A DNA stretch of 64,000 nt from Xanthomonas sp. (GTDB lineage: Bacteria; Pseudomonadota; Gammaproteobacteria; Xanthomonadales; Xanthomonadaceae). The position numbers were made by a program, and so were the translations under genes. The DNA lies in contig NZ_JAFIWC010000020.1 of NCBI RefSeq assembly GCF_017163755.1, positions 1 through 64,000 on the forward strand. Direction: 5' to 3'. Positions 48,001 to 56,485 of this stretch are shown piece after piece (position 1 is the stretch's first letter; each line of letters opens with the position of its first letter). The notes beneath the pieces were generated by a model, which was not told the DNA's origin, made no database searches, and was given only the letters and a program-made list of their open reading frames with translations.

Positions 48001-48204
48001 GGCGTGGTGCCGCTGGTGCTGGGCAGCGGCGCCGGTGCCGGCGCGCAGCATGCGCTGGGTACCGCGGTGATCGGTGGCATGCTCTCGGGCACGATCCTGG
48101 CGATCTTCTTCGTGCCGCTGTTCTTCGTCCTGGTGTCCGGCCTGTTCAAGCGCGGCGGCCGGCCCACCGCGCCGCCGGCGGCTTCGGCTGCGCCCGGCGC
48201 CTGA
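45058..48204 (+). CDS. RND multidrug efflux pump (HAE-1 family, AcrB/MexB type)
   Basis: This 1048-residue proton-driven trimeric inner-membrane pump opens [20 protein letters not shown], as AcrB/MexB do. The proton-relay residues Asp407 and Asp408 ([18 protein letters not shown]) and Lys938 ([13 protein letters not shown]) are present, as are the two large periplasmic loops with the G-loop region. It should export hydrophobic drugs together with the upstream adaptor. No gene for an outer-membrane channel follows, so a shared TolC/OprM-type channel elsewhere would be needed. The start is supported by spacing and N-terminal conservation. Confidence 0.97.
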   Translation: MARFFIDRPIFAWVLAIIVMLAGILSVATLPIAQYPSIAPPAVAITANYPGASAKTLEDTVTQVIEQKMKGLDHLSYMASTSESSGQVTITLTFDNGTDPDTAQVQVQNKLSLATPLLPQEVQQQGVTVTKSATNFLNVLAFTSEDGSMSDSDLSDYVAANVQEAISRVEGVGDTTLFGSQYSMRIWLDPNKLSNFSLTPLDVRTAIQAQNAQVSAGQLGALPAAANQQLNATITAQTRLKTAAQFQDILLRTQSDGSQVRLRDVARIELGSESYNTVGRYNGKPAAGLAIKLATGANALDTVKAIDASMAEQEKFFPPGMKVQKPYDTTPFVRISIEEVVRTLVEAVVLVFLVMYLFLQNFRATLIPTIAVPVVLLGTFGVLAAFGFTINTLTMFAMVLAIGLLVDDAIVVVENVERVMNEEQLPPKEATRKSMGQITGALVGVALVLAAVFVPMAFFGGSTGVIYRQFSITIVAAMTLSVLVAMVLTPALCATLLKPARQHGMATTGFFGWFNRVFDRGNGRYQGIVRHMLGKGWRYMLAYAVLLALVVFGFMKLPVGFLPDEDQGTLFALVQLPPGATAARTDAVIRQVEQHFLVEQKDSVAGIFAVSGFSFAGSGQNVGFAFVKLRPWDERTGKGQSVTEVAGKAGAFFAGIRDARVFAFAPPAVSELGNATGFDLMLQDRANLGHAALMQARNQLLAELSQDKRLVAVRPNGQEDTPEFKLEIDAHKAQTLGLSIADINGTFSSAWGSTYVNDFIDKGRVKKVMLQADAPYRMLPEDIDRWYVRNGAGTMVAFSSFATASWTTGSPRLERYNSVPSVEILGMAMPGAASSGQALAIVEAAAAKLPPGIGYEWTGLSRQEKASSGQTGLLYGLSILIVFLCLAALYESWAIPFAVILVVPLGVFGALLGAILTWKMNDVYFQVGLLTTIGLACKNAILIVEFAKELHEGGKSLVESALEAARMRLRPILMTSLAFILGVVPLVLGSGAGAGAQHALGTAVIGGMLSGTILAIFFVPLFFVLVSGLFKRGGRPTAPPAASAAPGA

Positions 48205-48357
48205 GATGGGTCGCGCGCGCGCAGGGTGCGCCGATGGGGCACGGCCGCTGCCGGCCTTCGCCGTCGGCGGCGATCGCTCCGCGCTGCAACTGCGCAGGGC
48301 CGCTGGCGGCGGACGCCGATGCACCACGGGCGCCGCTGCGCCGGACGAGGCGGCGAC

Positions 48358-49065
48358 GTGGTGCGGCTAGCCGCCGGCCGGGGCGAACGGTCGTGCGGCG
48401 CGCGGCGCCGGGTCGGCGGCGGCGGCGACGCAAGCCAGGGCAAGCGGCGCGCGATCCTGGACGCCGCGCGGCGCCTGTTTTCCGAACAGGGCTTCGACAG
48501 GGTCAACATGGACGCGATCGCCGCGTGCGCGGACGCGTCCAAGGCCACCGTGTACGCGTACTTCGGCAACAAGGAACGGCTGTTCCGCGCCGCGCTGGAC
48601 GAGCTGCTCGGCGAGGCGCCGGATCCATGGACGCGGCTGCCGACGCTGCGCGGCGCGCTGCCGGAACGCCTGGCCGCGGTCGCCGATGCGATCCTGTCCG
48701 TCGCCACCGCGCCTGCGCTACGCGGCGTCCACCGCATGCTCGCGTTGTCCAGGCAGTTTCCCGTGCAGCCTTCCGACCTGTACTGGGACCTGTGCTTCGC
48801 GCGCTACGACCGGGCGATGCAGGCGCTGCTCGTGCGCGAGGCGGCGCGCGAAGCGCTCGCCGTTGCGGATCCGGCGCGCGCCTCGCAGCAGTTCTTCGGC
48901 CTGGTCGCCGGCGCGCCGATGGCGCGCGCGCTGCTGATCGGCGAGCCGTTCGCGACCTCGGCTGCGCGCACGGCCCATGTCGAAGGCGCGGTGGCACTGT
49001 TCCTGTGCGCCTATCGGCCACCGCGGCGAGGCCGCCGCATCGGCAGGCGATGGCCGGACATGTGA
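48358..49065 (+). CDS. TetR-family regulator downstream of the RND pump
   Basis: The product is about 235 residues. The helix-turn-helix is clear ([40 protein letters not shown]), followed by a long C-terminal ligand domain with [21 protein letters not shown]. The start is uncertain. I chose the GTG at 48358, with GAGG 7 nt upstream; a second GTG follows at 48361 and an ATG lies at 48319. The extra N-terminal arginine-rich stretch before the helix-turn-helix is unusual. It is 153 nt after the pump gene and may add a second layer of control, or may regulate something else. Confidence 0.82.
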   Translation: MVRLAAGRGERSCGARRRVGGGGDASQGKRRAILDAARRLFSEQGFDRVNMDAIAACADASKATVYAYFGNKERLFRAALDELLGEAPDPWTRLPTLRGALPERLAAVADAILSVATAPALRGVHRMLALSRQFPVQPSDLYWDLCFARYDRAMQALLVREAAREALAVADPARASQQFFGLVAGAPMARALLIGEPFATSAARTAHVEGAVALFLCAYRPPRRGRRIGRRWPDM

Positions 49066-49351
49066 GCGCGGCCGCAGCGGGTCGGTCGCCCGGCGCATGC
49101 GGCCGCCAGCGCTTGGACCTGGCGCGCCTGGGCCGCCGGCGGGACGTGTCCGCGCCGGGATGGCCTGCGTGGGCCTGAACCATGGCGACGCAACGCGTCC
49201 GGCCAACCTGGGGCGATCACCCGCATCGCCTTCCACTGCAAGGCGTGCGGCGATTGATGAGCGGGGTTTATGGCGGCATGCGGTCGCAGCGGCTGGTGGC
49301 CACGCGCGGGCGCGCCTAGAGTCGGGCTACACACACAGCAAGGAGATCCCC

Positions 49352-49822
49352 ATGAACCTGTTCGCCACCGCGATGTCCTTGTCGATGATGGCCACCGCCG
49401 TGCCGGAGGCGGAAGGCAAGCCGATCAAGGTGACCCGGGCCGGTGCGTCCGCCTCGGCGAAGGGCCCGTCCGACTACTTCACCGGCGGCGTGCGCATCGA
49501 CGCGCCGTTCCAGGCCGACGCCCCGGCGCGGGTCGGCGGCGCCACCGTCAGCTTCGAGCCCGGCGCGCGCACCGCCTGGCACACCCACCCGCTCGGCCAG
49601 ACCCTGATCGTCACCGCCGGCGTCGGCCGCGTGCAGGAATGGGGCAAGCCGGCGAAGGAGCTCCGGCCCGGCGACATCGTGTGGATCCCGCCGGGCGTGA
49701 AGCACTGGCATGGCGCCACCGCGCAGGTGGCGATGACCCACATCGCGATCGCCGAGTCGCTGGACGGATCGCCGGTGCAGTGGCTGGAGCAGGTGTCGGA
49801 CGAGCAATACCGCGGCGAGTGA
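49352..49822 (+). CDS. Cupin-domain protein
   Basis: The 156-residue protein is a single cupin. Metal-binding histidines sit in [13 protein letters not shown] (motif 1) and in the second motif [13 protein letters not shown]. Proteins of this size and pattern are annotated as (R)-mandelonitrile lyase-like or quercetin dioxygenase-like cupins, and the reaction here is not known. The N-terminal 20 residues may be a weak signal peptide. AAGGAG 7 nt before the ATG at 49352 makes the start firm. A hairpin (CGCCGGC / GCCGGCG, 49824-49842) follows the stop and may end the transcript. Confidence 0.88.
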   Translation: MNLFATAMSLSMMATAVPEAEGKPIKVTRAGASASAKGPSDYFTGGVRIDAPFQADAPARVGGATVSFEPGARTAWHTHPLGQTLIVTAGVGRVQEWGKPAKELRPGDIVWIPPGVKHWHGATAQVAMTHIAIAESLDGSPVQWLEQVSDEQYRGE

Positions 49823-49995
49823 GCGCCGGCCCGCCGCCGGCGAGCGGGATCGTGCTGTGAGGCGCCACGTGGCACCGGCCGAGCAACGCGCGCCGGGGCC
49901 ACCGGATAGCCGCGCAAACAGCCGCGGCGGCAGCGGCGCGGCAGGCACCCATGCCGCAACGCTGGCGGGCGGCGCGGTGTTCGACCGGCCGCCGA

Positions 49996-50391
49996 TCAGA
50001 CCGGGACGTCCCCTGCGGCCGGCCGGGCGTGCTGGGCGGCCGCCGCGCGCAGGCAGCGGACCAAGTGGTCCGGGGAGAACGGCTTGGCGACCACCGGCAG
50101 GTGGCGCAGGTCCTCGCGGATGCCCTGCAGGCCGTAGCCGGTGGCGAACACCAGCGGCAGGCCGCGGCCGAGCACCGCATCGGCGACCGGAAACACCTGC
50201 TGCCCGGCGATGTTGACGTCGAGCAGGGCGATGTCGAATCCGCCCTGTTCGACCGCGTGCAGCGCCGCGGGCACCGAGGCGACGTTGGCGACCACGTCCA
50301 GGCCCTGGAAGGTCAGGATGTCCTCGATCATCATCGCCACCAGGCTCTCGTCCTCGACGATCAGCACGCGCAGGCTTGCGCTCGGTTGCAT
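49996..50391 (-). CDS. Single-domain response regulator
   Basis: The 131-residue protein is one receiver domain: LRVLIVEDESLVAMMIED with the acidic pocket, phosphoacceptor Asp58 in IALLDVNIAG, FATGYG and the conserved lysine in VVAKPFSPDHLV. It has no output domain. It begins 8 nt after the stop of the HWE kinase gene, so the kinase is the likely phosphodonor. It might pass phosphate on or act by protein contact. The pattern is common for HWE kinase partners in Xanthomonas and alphaproteobacteria. Confidence 0.92.
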   Translation of the reverse strand: MQPSASLRVLIVEDESLVAMMIEDILTFQGLDVVANVASVPAALHAVEQGGFDIALLDVNIAGQQVFPVADAVLGRGLPLVFATGYGLQGIREDLRHLPVVAKPFSPDHLVRCLRAAAAQHARPAAGDVPV

Positions 50392-50399
50392 CGGCGGCC

Positions 50400-52193
50400 T
50401 CAGTCGAGCGAGAAGTGCATGCGGCAGCGCATGCCGCCGGGCTCGAAGCTCAGATGCACGTCGCCGCCCAGTTCCCTGGCCACGCAGCGGTCGATGAAAC
50501 GGGTGCCGAAGCCGCGCGTGGCCGGCGCCGCCACCGCCGGGCCGCCGCGCTCGTGCCAGGAAAGCTCGAACGAGGACGCGTCGGCCGACCACTGCAGTTC
50601 CACATGCCCCGTCTCGCACGACAGCGCGCCGTGCTTGGCCGCGTTGGCCGCCAGTTCGTGCAGGACCATGCACAGCGCCAGGGCGATGCGTGGCGACAGC
50701 AACACGTCGGGCCCGCCCCGGTGGATCCGTTCGTGCCCGGAGACCGCATAGGGCCGCAATTCGGTCTCCAGCAGTTCGTCGATCCGCAGGCCGGTCCAGC
50801 TGCGCCGGGTCAGCAGGTCGTGCGCCTTGCTCAGCGCGAGCAGGCGCCCCTGGAACTTGGCCATGAACTCCTCCGGCGCCGGCGAGGCGCGGAAGGTCTG
50901 GAAGGCGATCGACTGCACCGATGCCAGGCTGTTCTTGACCCGGTGGTTGAGCTCGTGGATCAGCGCCTGCTGCTCCTCTTCGGCGCGCTTGCGGGTGGTG
51001 ATGTCGACCAGCATGTTGACCGCGCCGATGACCGTGCCGCTCTCGTCGCGCAGCGGCGTCGGGAAGGGCATGAACGGCACCCGGGTGCCGTCCGGGCGCT
51101 CGGCGATCGCCTCCACGCCGCGGATCTCGCGCTGTTCCCGCAGCGCCACCGCCATCGGGCACTGGTCGTGCGGCAGCGGCGTGCCGTCGGCTTCGTACAG
51201 GCGCCAGGTCACGCACCACTCGTCGCTGCCCAGCACCGGGCGGCGGCCGGAGAAATCGATCGCCGCCTCGTTGAAGAAGGTGATCCTGCCCTGGGCGTCG
51301 GTCATGTAGATCGCCGCCGGCAGCGCGTTGAGGATCTGCCGCAGCTGGTGCTCGCGCTCGCGCAGCGCCTCGTTGGCGATGTGCTGCTCGGTCACGTCGA
51401 CGGTGAAGCACCGGGTGTTGACGAACTGGCCGTTGGCGTAGCGCGAGTTGGAGGTGATCTGCACGTGCCGGATCGAGCCGTCGCGCGCGCGCAGGCGCGC
51501 GGCGCGCTTGTCGACCTTCTTGCCCGCGAGCAGATCCTGCAGGATCTGCTGGATCACGTCCTGGTCGACATGGAAGTCGGTGATCGAGCGCCCGATGTAC
51601 TCCTCGGCGCTGTAGCCCAGCAGCTCCAGCTCGGCCTGATTGGCGCGCACGATGGTCCCGTCGCCGGCGACCAGGTGCAGCCCGACCGCGCAATTGTCGA
51701 AGAAATCCTCCAGATCCTGCTGCTGGCGGCGGCTCTGCTCCTCGGCATGCTTGTGCTCGGTGATGTCGCGGAAGCAGTTGACCGCACCGGTGATGCGGCC
51801 CTGGCTGTCGCGCAGCGCCTCGATGTCGAGCAGCAGCGTGCGGCGCGAACCGTCTTCCCGCGCGATCACCACTTCGTGGCCGTAGCACGGTTCGCCGGTC
51901 AGCAGCACGGCGGCCATCGGCGTGCGGTCGTGCGGCAGCCATTCGCCGTTGGTCAGGAACAGGGTATGGGCGCCGGAGTAGCGTTCGCGCACGTCGCCCA
52001 GCCGCGGTTCGCGTCCCCACAGCCGCGCCGCATGGCGGTTGTAGCGCAGGATCGTGCCGTCGGCGTCGCAGACGTAGATGCCGGCGGGGATGGCATCAAG
52101 GACGCTTTGGTCGGCATCGGCCAGCGCCTGCAGGCTGTTCGGCCTGGGGTGCTCGTGGGGCGTGCCGAGCATCGGTTCGGCGGTGACGGACAT
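50400..52193 (-). CDS. Cytoplasmic HWE-type histidine kinase with three PAS domains
   Basis: The 597-residue protein has no membrane helix. Three PAS domains (about 25-150, 155-280 and 285-410), each with a TGAVN or similar PAC end, precede the kinase core. The phosphorylated His417 lies in HELNHRVKNSLASVQSIAFQ, the H box of the HWE/HisKA_2 class. The ATPase has LHELAANAAKHGAL and ends GFGTRFIDR with the Trp-x-Glu motif in SWHERGGP. No flavin-binding LOV cysteine motif is visible, so the PAS ligand is unknown. The partner is the single-domain regulator immediately downstream. Confidence 0.91.
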   Translation of the reverse strand: MSVTAEPMLGTPHEHPRPNSLQALADADQSVLDAIPAGIYVCDADGTILRYNRHAARLWGREPRLGDVRERYSGAHTLFLTNGEWLPHDRTPMAAVLLTGEPCYGHEVVIAREDGSRRTLLLDIEALRDSQGRITGAVNCFRDITEHKHAEEQSRRQQQDLEDFFDNCAVGLHLVAGDGTIVRANQAELELLGYSAEEYIGRSITDFHVDQDVIQQILQDLLAGKKVDKRAARLRARDGSIRHVQITSNSRYANGQFVNTRCFTVDVTEQHIANEALREREHQLRQILNALPAAIYMTDAQGRITFFNEAAIDFSGRRPVLGSDEWCVTWRLYEADGTPLPHDQCPMAVALREQREIRGVEAIAERPDGTRVPFMPFPTPLRDESGTVIGAVNMLVDITTRKRAEEEQQALIHELNHRVKNSLASVQSIAFQTFRASPAPEEFMAKFQGRLLALSKAHDLLTRRSWTGLRIDELLETELRPYAVSGHERIHRGGPDVLLSPRIALALCMVLHELAANAAKHGALSCETGHVELQWSADASSFELSWHERGGPAVAAPATRGFGTRFIDRCVARELGGDVHLSFEPGGMRCRMHFSLD

Positions 52194-52389
52194 GGCGGGG
52201 GATATCTGGAAGCAGAGGGCAAAGTTTAGTTAATCGGACGTATGCGTGCTCTTCACGTCGCCGCCCGACGTGCCGACGCGGCGCGGCGCCAGGGTGCGTC
52301 GCAAGGCGCATGAGGGCGTATGAGCAGGCCCGCGGGGACGAAGACGGCGGCGCCGCAACGGGGCGAGGGTGAAGCGCGCTCGCGCGAAG

Positions 52390-53166
52390 TCACGGCGGCG
52401 ACCGCAGCCACGCCTGCATCGTATCCGACATGTATCCGATACAGCGCCCGACCTGCGGCTGCCAGTCGCGCCAATCGTCGCCGGCCGCGCCCAGATGGAC
52501 CTGCCGGGCGCGTTCCAGCGCCGGGCGGTGCTCGGGCGGCAGCTGCGCACCCACGCGCGAGGCGGCGACGTCCTTGGGCACGATGTCGCCGCTGCACAGG
52601 GTGATCCACATCCGCGCCAGCGTGAGCAGGGCGTGCTTCTCTTCGCCCGGCCAGTGCTGCGCCACCTCCGGCAGCATCGCCGCCATCGCCGCGCGCAGGT
52701 CGCTGTCCGGCACCGCGGGCAGCAGCCGTTCCGGCGCAGGGCCGGCGAGCGCCACGCCGCGCGTGCGCGCCTGGGTCAGCAGCAACGCCAGATCCGGATC
52801 GCGCTCCGCCGCCGGCACCTGGCCGGCGCTCAGCTGCGGACGCAGCCACTCGCCGAACTGCAGTTCGCGCCGCGCCGGATGCCGCCACGGCACCACGTCG
52901 GCGAGCACGAGCAGGGTCAGTTCCAGCGGGCGCCGCGCCGGGTCGCCGGGCGGCGCCGACAGCGCCAGCAGCGCGGCCATCGTGCCGGCGCGCTCGGTCT
53001 CGCTCAACGGCCGCCGCGCGATCGCCAGCAGGTCGATGTCGCTGTGCGGACGCAGCCCGCCGTCGACGAACGAGCCGTACAGGTACACGGCGAGCAGGTC
53101 GCCGCCGAGGCGCTGCTTCAGCAGTGCGGTCGCGTCGAGCGCCTGCGGCGGAAAGGGAACGGTCAT
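52390..53166 (-). CDS. AadA-type aminoglycoside nucleotidyltransferase
   Basis: The 258-residue protein resembles ANT(3'')/AadA enzymes, which adenylylate streptomycin and spectinomycin. The nucleotidyltransferase motif is YLYGSFVDGGLRPHSDIDL with Asp43 and Asp45. The C-terminal helical domain has the conserved LLTLARMWITLCSGDIVPKD. It has the same high-GC codon use as its neighbours and no integron or transposon features nearby, so it looks like an old chromosomal gene. Activity on a drug is likely from the family but not proven. The ATG at 53166 gives MTVPFPPQALD, as in relatives. Confidence 0.88.
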   Translation of the reverse strand: MTVPFPPQALDATALLKQRLGGDLLAVYLYGSFVDGGLRPHSDIDLLAIARRPLSETERAGTMAALLALSAPPGDPARRPLELTLLVLADVVPWRHPARRELQFGEWLRPQLSAGQVPAAERDPDLALLLTQARTRGVALAGPAPERLLPAVPDSDLRAAMAAMLPEVAQHWPGEEKHALLTLARMWITLCSGDIVPKDVAASRVGAQLPPEHRPALERARQVHLGAAGDDWRDWQPQVGRCIGYMSDTMQAWLRSPP

Positions 53167-53509
53167 CGGGAAATTCTACCGGCGCCGCGCCGATGCGCGG
53201 AACCGGCGGCGTGGGCCGCACGCGTCGTGCGCAGCGACGACAAGGCGCGCTGGCGTTGCGGGCAACGACGACCGACGACCACGCGCGAACGAGAACGTGG
53301 CCGCCAGCGGCGAGGAAAACGTCGGCGGCAACGGCAGCCGCATCCATCCGGCCCAGCTGACGCTGCGTGGCCAGTGCCTTCGTTGTCGCCGCGGCCGGGG
53401 GCGCACCACGGTGCCGAGCGCGGCGTGGCAAAGGTCCCTGCTGGCACGGAGCAGGCCAGCCTGCGGCCGTCCAGGCAGCGGCGACGGCGATGCCGCGATC
53501 CGCGCTATC
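53167..53509. other. Intergenic region without a gene
   Basis: This is the divergent space between the AadA-type gene and the methyltransferase gene. Apart from the palindromic operator at its right end (53510-53530), I see no gene, repeat or RNA. The open frames have shadow composition. Confidence 0.45.
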
Positions 53510-53530
53510 ATGTAACTACATTGGTTACAT
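53510..53530. promoter_or_regulatory. Palindromic operator candidate before the methyltransferase gene
   Basis: ATGTAAC and GTTACAT form a perfect 7-bp inverted repeat around a TACATTG spacer, ending 14 nt before the start codon. It is the only A/T-rich palindrome in the surrounding GC-rich DNA, which argues for a repressor site of the TetR, MarR or HxlR type. The regulator is not encoded next to it. Confidence 0.55.
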
Positions 53531-53544
53531 TTAAGGTGGCTGAA

Positions 53545-54213
53545 ATGAACTTCTCCGATGCGCAGGCCGTTGCCCACTACACCGAAGGTCCGCCGCGGCT
53601 GGTGCCGGGCTTCGCCGACATGCAGCGCATGAGCGCGATCCTGCTCGCCGAACGGGCGCCGCCAGACGCGCGGGTGCTGGTGCTGGGCGCGGGCGGCGGC
53701 CTGGAACTGAAGCTGTTCGCCGACACCCATCCGGGGTGGACGTTCGACGGCATAGACCCGTCGGCGGAAATGCTGGATCTGGCGCGGCGCACGCTCGGAC
53801 CGCAGGCGCCGCGCGTGCGCCTGCAGCGCGGCTACATCGATGACGCGGCGCAGGGCCCGTACGATGCGGCCAGCTGCCTGCTGACCCTGCATTTCCTGGC
53901 GCCGGACGCGCGGCGGCGGACGCTGGCCGAGGTCCGGCGCCGGCTCAGGCCCGGCGCCGCGTTCGTGGTCGCCCATTTCAGCTTCGCGCAGGGCAAAGAC
54001 GAGCGTGCGCGCTGGCTGTCGCGCTATGCCGCCTTCGCGGTGGCCTCCGGCGTGGAGCCGGACAAGGCGCAGGCCGCGCGCGCGGCGATCGGCGATCGGC
54101 TGAGCATCCTGGCGCCGGAGCAGGACGAAGCGCTGCTGCGCGAGGCCGGCTTCTGCGGCATCAGCCAGTTCTATGCCGGCATGGCGTTCCGCGGCTGGGT
54201 GGCCTACGCCTAG
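53545..54213 (+). CDS. Class I SAM-dependent methyltransferase
   Basis: The 222-residue cytosolic enzyme has the S-adenosylmethionine motif I VLVLGAGGGLELKLFADTHP, then WTFDGIDPSAEML with the acidic ribose-binding residue, and CLLTLHFL as motif IV. The N-terminus (MNFSDAQAVAHYTEGPPRLVPG) resembles small ubiquinone/small-molecule methyltransferases of the UbiE/Methyltransf_25 type. The substrate is unknown. The start at 53545 has AAGGTGG about 9 nt upstream. The gene stands alone behind a palindromic operator. Confidence 0.9.
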   Translation: MNFSDAQAVAHYTEGPPRLVPGFADMQRMSAILLAERAPPDARVLVLGAGGGLELKLFADTHPGWTFDGIDPSAEMLDLARRTLGPQAPRVRLQRGYIDDAAQGPYDAASCLLTLHFLAPDARRRTLAEVRRRLRPGAAFVVAHFSFAQGKDERARWLSRYAAFAVASGVEPDKAQAARAAIGDRLSILAPEQDEALLREAGFCGISQFYAGMAFRGWVAYA

Positions 54214-54362
54214 CGGTGGCGACCGCGCAGCCGTTGCACCGTTGCACCGATGCCGGCGCATGCCGGTGGGCGGTGCCGCATCGTCGGCGGCCGCAGGCCG
54301 GGCGTGTCGCCGGCGGTTCCGCGGATGCCGCGTGGCGCGGCAGGGCGAACGCGGCCTGCGGA

Positions 54363-55328
54363 TCAGGCGCCCTGTGCCTGCACGCCCTCCAGCGCGCGGC
54401 CGCCCAGCCGCGCCGCGTACAGCGCCGCGCCGTAGTGCGGCGCATGCAGCGGCGGCCGCACTTCGAACGCCGGGCTCGCCGCGTGCAAGGCGCTGCGGAA
54501 CGGCGCCAGCAGCAGGTCGCCGGCGCTGAACGCGCCGCCGGAGTACGACACCGGCACCGGTTCGTCCGCCGCGAACGCCAGCGCCACGCGCAGCGCGTCG
54601 CAGACCTGGGCCAGTTCGCGCCCGGCGTCGGCGAAGATCGCCACCGCCGCCGCATCGCCGGCGCGCGCCGCCTCGGCCACCCGCTGCGACAGCTGCGCCA
54701 GGTCGCCGCGCGCATAGGTCTGGCCGCCGTAGACGTGGGCGCAGATGTCCAGGTCGTGCTCCAGGCCGAAATGCGCGTTGAACACGGCGTGCAGCGGACC
54801 CTTGGGCAGGCGCCCGTCGCTCATGCGCGAATAGGCGTTGAGCCCGCGCATGGCGATCCAGTAGGCCGAGCCTTCGTCCGAGAACGCCTCGCCCCAGCCG
54901 CCGGCGCGCGCGGCGGCGCCGCGGCGCTGGCCGTAGCCGATCGAGCCGGTGCCGGCGACGATGTTGATGCCGTCGGCGCAGCCCAGCGAACCGGCCCAGC
55001 CGCAGACCATGTCGTTGTCGCAGACATAGCGCGCATGGCCCAGGATCGCCGCCGGATAGGCCTGCAGCTGCGCCGTGGCGTGGCTGTCCTCGCCATAGGC
55101 GGGCAGGCCGAAGAACGCGTAGGCGATGTCCTGCAGCGGCCGCCCGGCCGCATCCAGCACCTGCGCCACGCCATCGGCCAGGATCGCGCGCACCCCGTCC
55201 AGGCCCACGTGCGGGTGATAGGTGGTGCCTAGCTGGGCCTGCGCGAGCAGGCGGCCGGCCTCGTCGATCAGCGCGAAGCGGGTCCTGGTGCCGCCGCCGT
55301 CCACGCCCAGGTACACGGGCGCGCTCAT
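54363..55328 (-). CDS. BadF/NagK-type sugar kinase (aminosugar kinase candidate)
   Basis: The 321-residue ATPase belongs to the BadF/BadG/BcrA/BcrD-N-acetylglucosamine kinase family. The phosphate-1 motif is GVDGGGTRTRFALID. The adenosine and phosphate-2 motifs include NIVAGTGSIGYGQ, and GGWGEAFSDEGSAYWIAMRG is typical of GlcNAc kinases. It is the last gene of the five-gene carbohydrate operon and overlaps the AgaS-type gene by four bases (ATGA). It probably phosphorylates N-acetylgalactosamine, galactosamine or a related sugar after import. The substrate is inferred from neighbours. Confidence 0.88.
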   Translation of the reverse strand: MSAPVYLGVDGGGTRTRFALIDEAGRLLAQAQLGTTYHPHVGLDGVRAILADGVAQVLDAAGRPLQDIAYAFFGLPAYGEDSHATAQLQAYPAAILGHARYVCDNDMVCGWAGSLGCADGINIVAGTGSIGYGQRRGAAARAGGWGEAFSDEGSAYWIAMRGLNAYSRMSDGRLPKGPLHAVFNAHFGLEHDLDICAHVYGGQTYARGDLAQLSQRVAEAARAGDAAAVAIFADAGRELAQVCDALRVALAFAADEPVPVSYSGGAFSAGDLLLAPFRSALHAASPAFEVRPPLHAPHYGAALYAARLGGRALEGVQAQGA

Positions 55329-56485
55329 GCGTCCAGCGCGTACAGGCGCACGCCCTGCACGACGCGGTTGACGGTGCCGGCCGGGTTGGGATTGTCCGGG
55401 CTGACGCCGAGCGCGCGCGAGGTCATGAACGCGTAGATCTGCGCCACGGCCACGTACGGCCACAGCAGGTCCAGGTCCGCCGCGTCGGCCATGCCCGGCA
55501 CGGCGATGGCGTCGGCGCCGGCCTCGGCGCGCGGCTGCGCGCTCACCTCGACGATGCGCGCGGCGCAACCGTCGCGGCGCAGTTCGTCGATCAGGTCGCG
55601 GTCGTAGCGGCGGGTGAGCGGGTCGTTGGACACGAACACCACCACCAGCGTGCGCGCGGTGATGAAGGTCTTGGGCCCGTGGCGGAATCCCAGCGGCGAG
55701 TCGAAGCAGGTCGCCACCGCGCCGTTGCTGAGCTCGCCCAGCTTCAGCGACGCCTCGCGCGCCAGGCCCTGCAGCAGGCCGCTGCCCAGGTACACCACGC
55801 GATCGTGGCGCGCCAGCGCCAGCGACTGCAGCAGCGGGCGCGACTGTTCGATCACCCGCTCCATGGCGCCGGCGATGGCGCCGATGCGCCGGTCCAGGCT
55901 GCCGGCCGGCAGCAGCGCGGCGACGATCGCGTACAGCATGCAGCTGAAGCTGGAGGTCATCGCGAAGCTGGTGTCGTGGGTCTGCTCCGGCAGCAGCAGG
56001 GTCATCACGTGGGCGACCGGCACCGAGCACAGCGCGCCGTCGGCATTGCAGGTCACCACCAGGTGGCGCACGTCGCGCACCAGCGATTCGGCCAGTCGCA
56101 CCGCGGCCAGGCTCTCGGGGCTGTTGCCGGAACGGCCGAAGGACACCAGCAGCAGCGGCTGCTGCGGGTCCAGGTACAGCTGCGGGGCGCAGACGATGTC
56201 GGTGGTGGGCACCGCGTCCACGCGCGCGGCCAGCGCGCGGTCCAGCAGCGGCGCGACGCACTGGCCGATGTAGGCCGACGTGCCGGCGCCGGTCAGGATC
56301 ACCCGGGCGGCGGGATTGCCGGCCAGCGGCGCGGCGAAGGCCTGGATCGCGGCGTGCAGCCGGCCCACCAGCGCGTGGGTCTGCTGCAGCATGCGCGGCT
56401 GCTGTTCGATCTCGCGCGCGGTCCAGATCGCGCCGGAGGCGATCAGCTCGGCCTCGCTCGCGCCCAGGTGCTCAGTGCTGGTCAT
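55325..56485 (-). CDS. agaS: AgaS-type SIS-domain aminosugar-phosphate deaminase/isomerase
   Basis: The 386-residue cytosolic protein has two SIS domains, with ILTGAGTSAYIGQCV and LLVSFGRSGNSPES in the first and VVYLGSGLLQGLAREASLKL in the second. CFDSPLGFRHGPKTFI marks the isomerase site typical of AgaS/GlmS relatives. AgaS turns galactosamine-6-phosphate into tagatose-6-phosphate plus ammonia. The start at 56485 overlaps the GatZ/KbaZ gene by 14 bases, and its stop overlaps the kinase start. Those overlaps show tight translational coupling. The symbol rests on length, motifs and neighbours. Confidence 0.88.
   Translation of the reverse strand: MTSTEHLGASEAELIASGAIWTAREIEQQPRMLQQTHALVGRLHAAIQAFAAPLAGNPAARVILTGAGTSAYIGQCVAPLLDRALAARVDAVPTTDIVCAPQLYLDPQQPLLLVSFGRSGNSPESLAAVRLAESLVRDVRHLVVTCNADGALCSVPVAHVMTLLLPEQTHDTSFAMTSSFSCMLYAIVAALLPAGSLDRRIGAIAGAMERVIEQSRPLLQSLALARHDRVVYLGSGLLQGLAREASLKLGELSNGAVATCFDSPLGFRHGPKTFITARTLVVVFVSNDPLTRRYDRDLIDELRRDGCAARIVEVSAQPRAEAGADAIAVPGMADAADLDLLWPYVAVAQIYAFMTSRALGVSPDNPNPAGTVNRVVQGVRLYALDA

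Noticed and set aside
50400-52193. Blue-light (LOV) sensing by the HWE kinase
   Set aside because: None of the three PAS domains shows the cysteine-containing flavin motif (GxNCRFLQ type) needed for LOV photochemistry.
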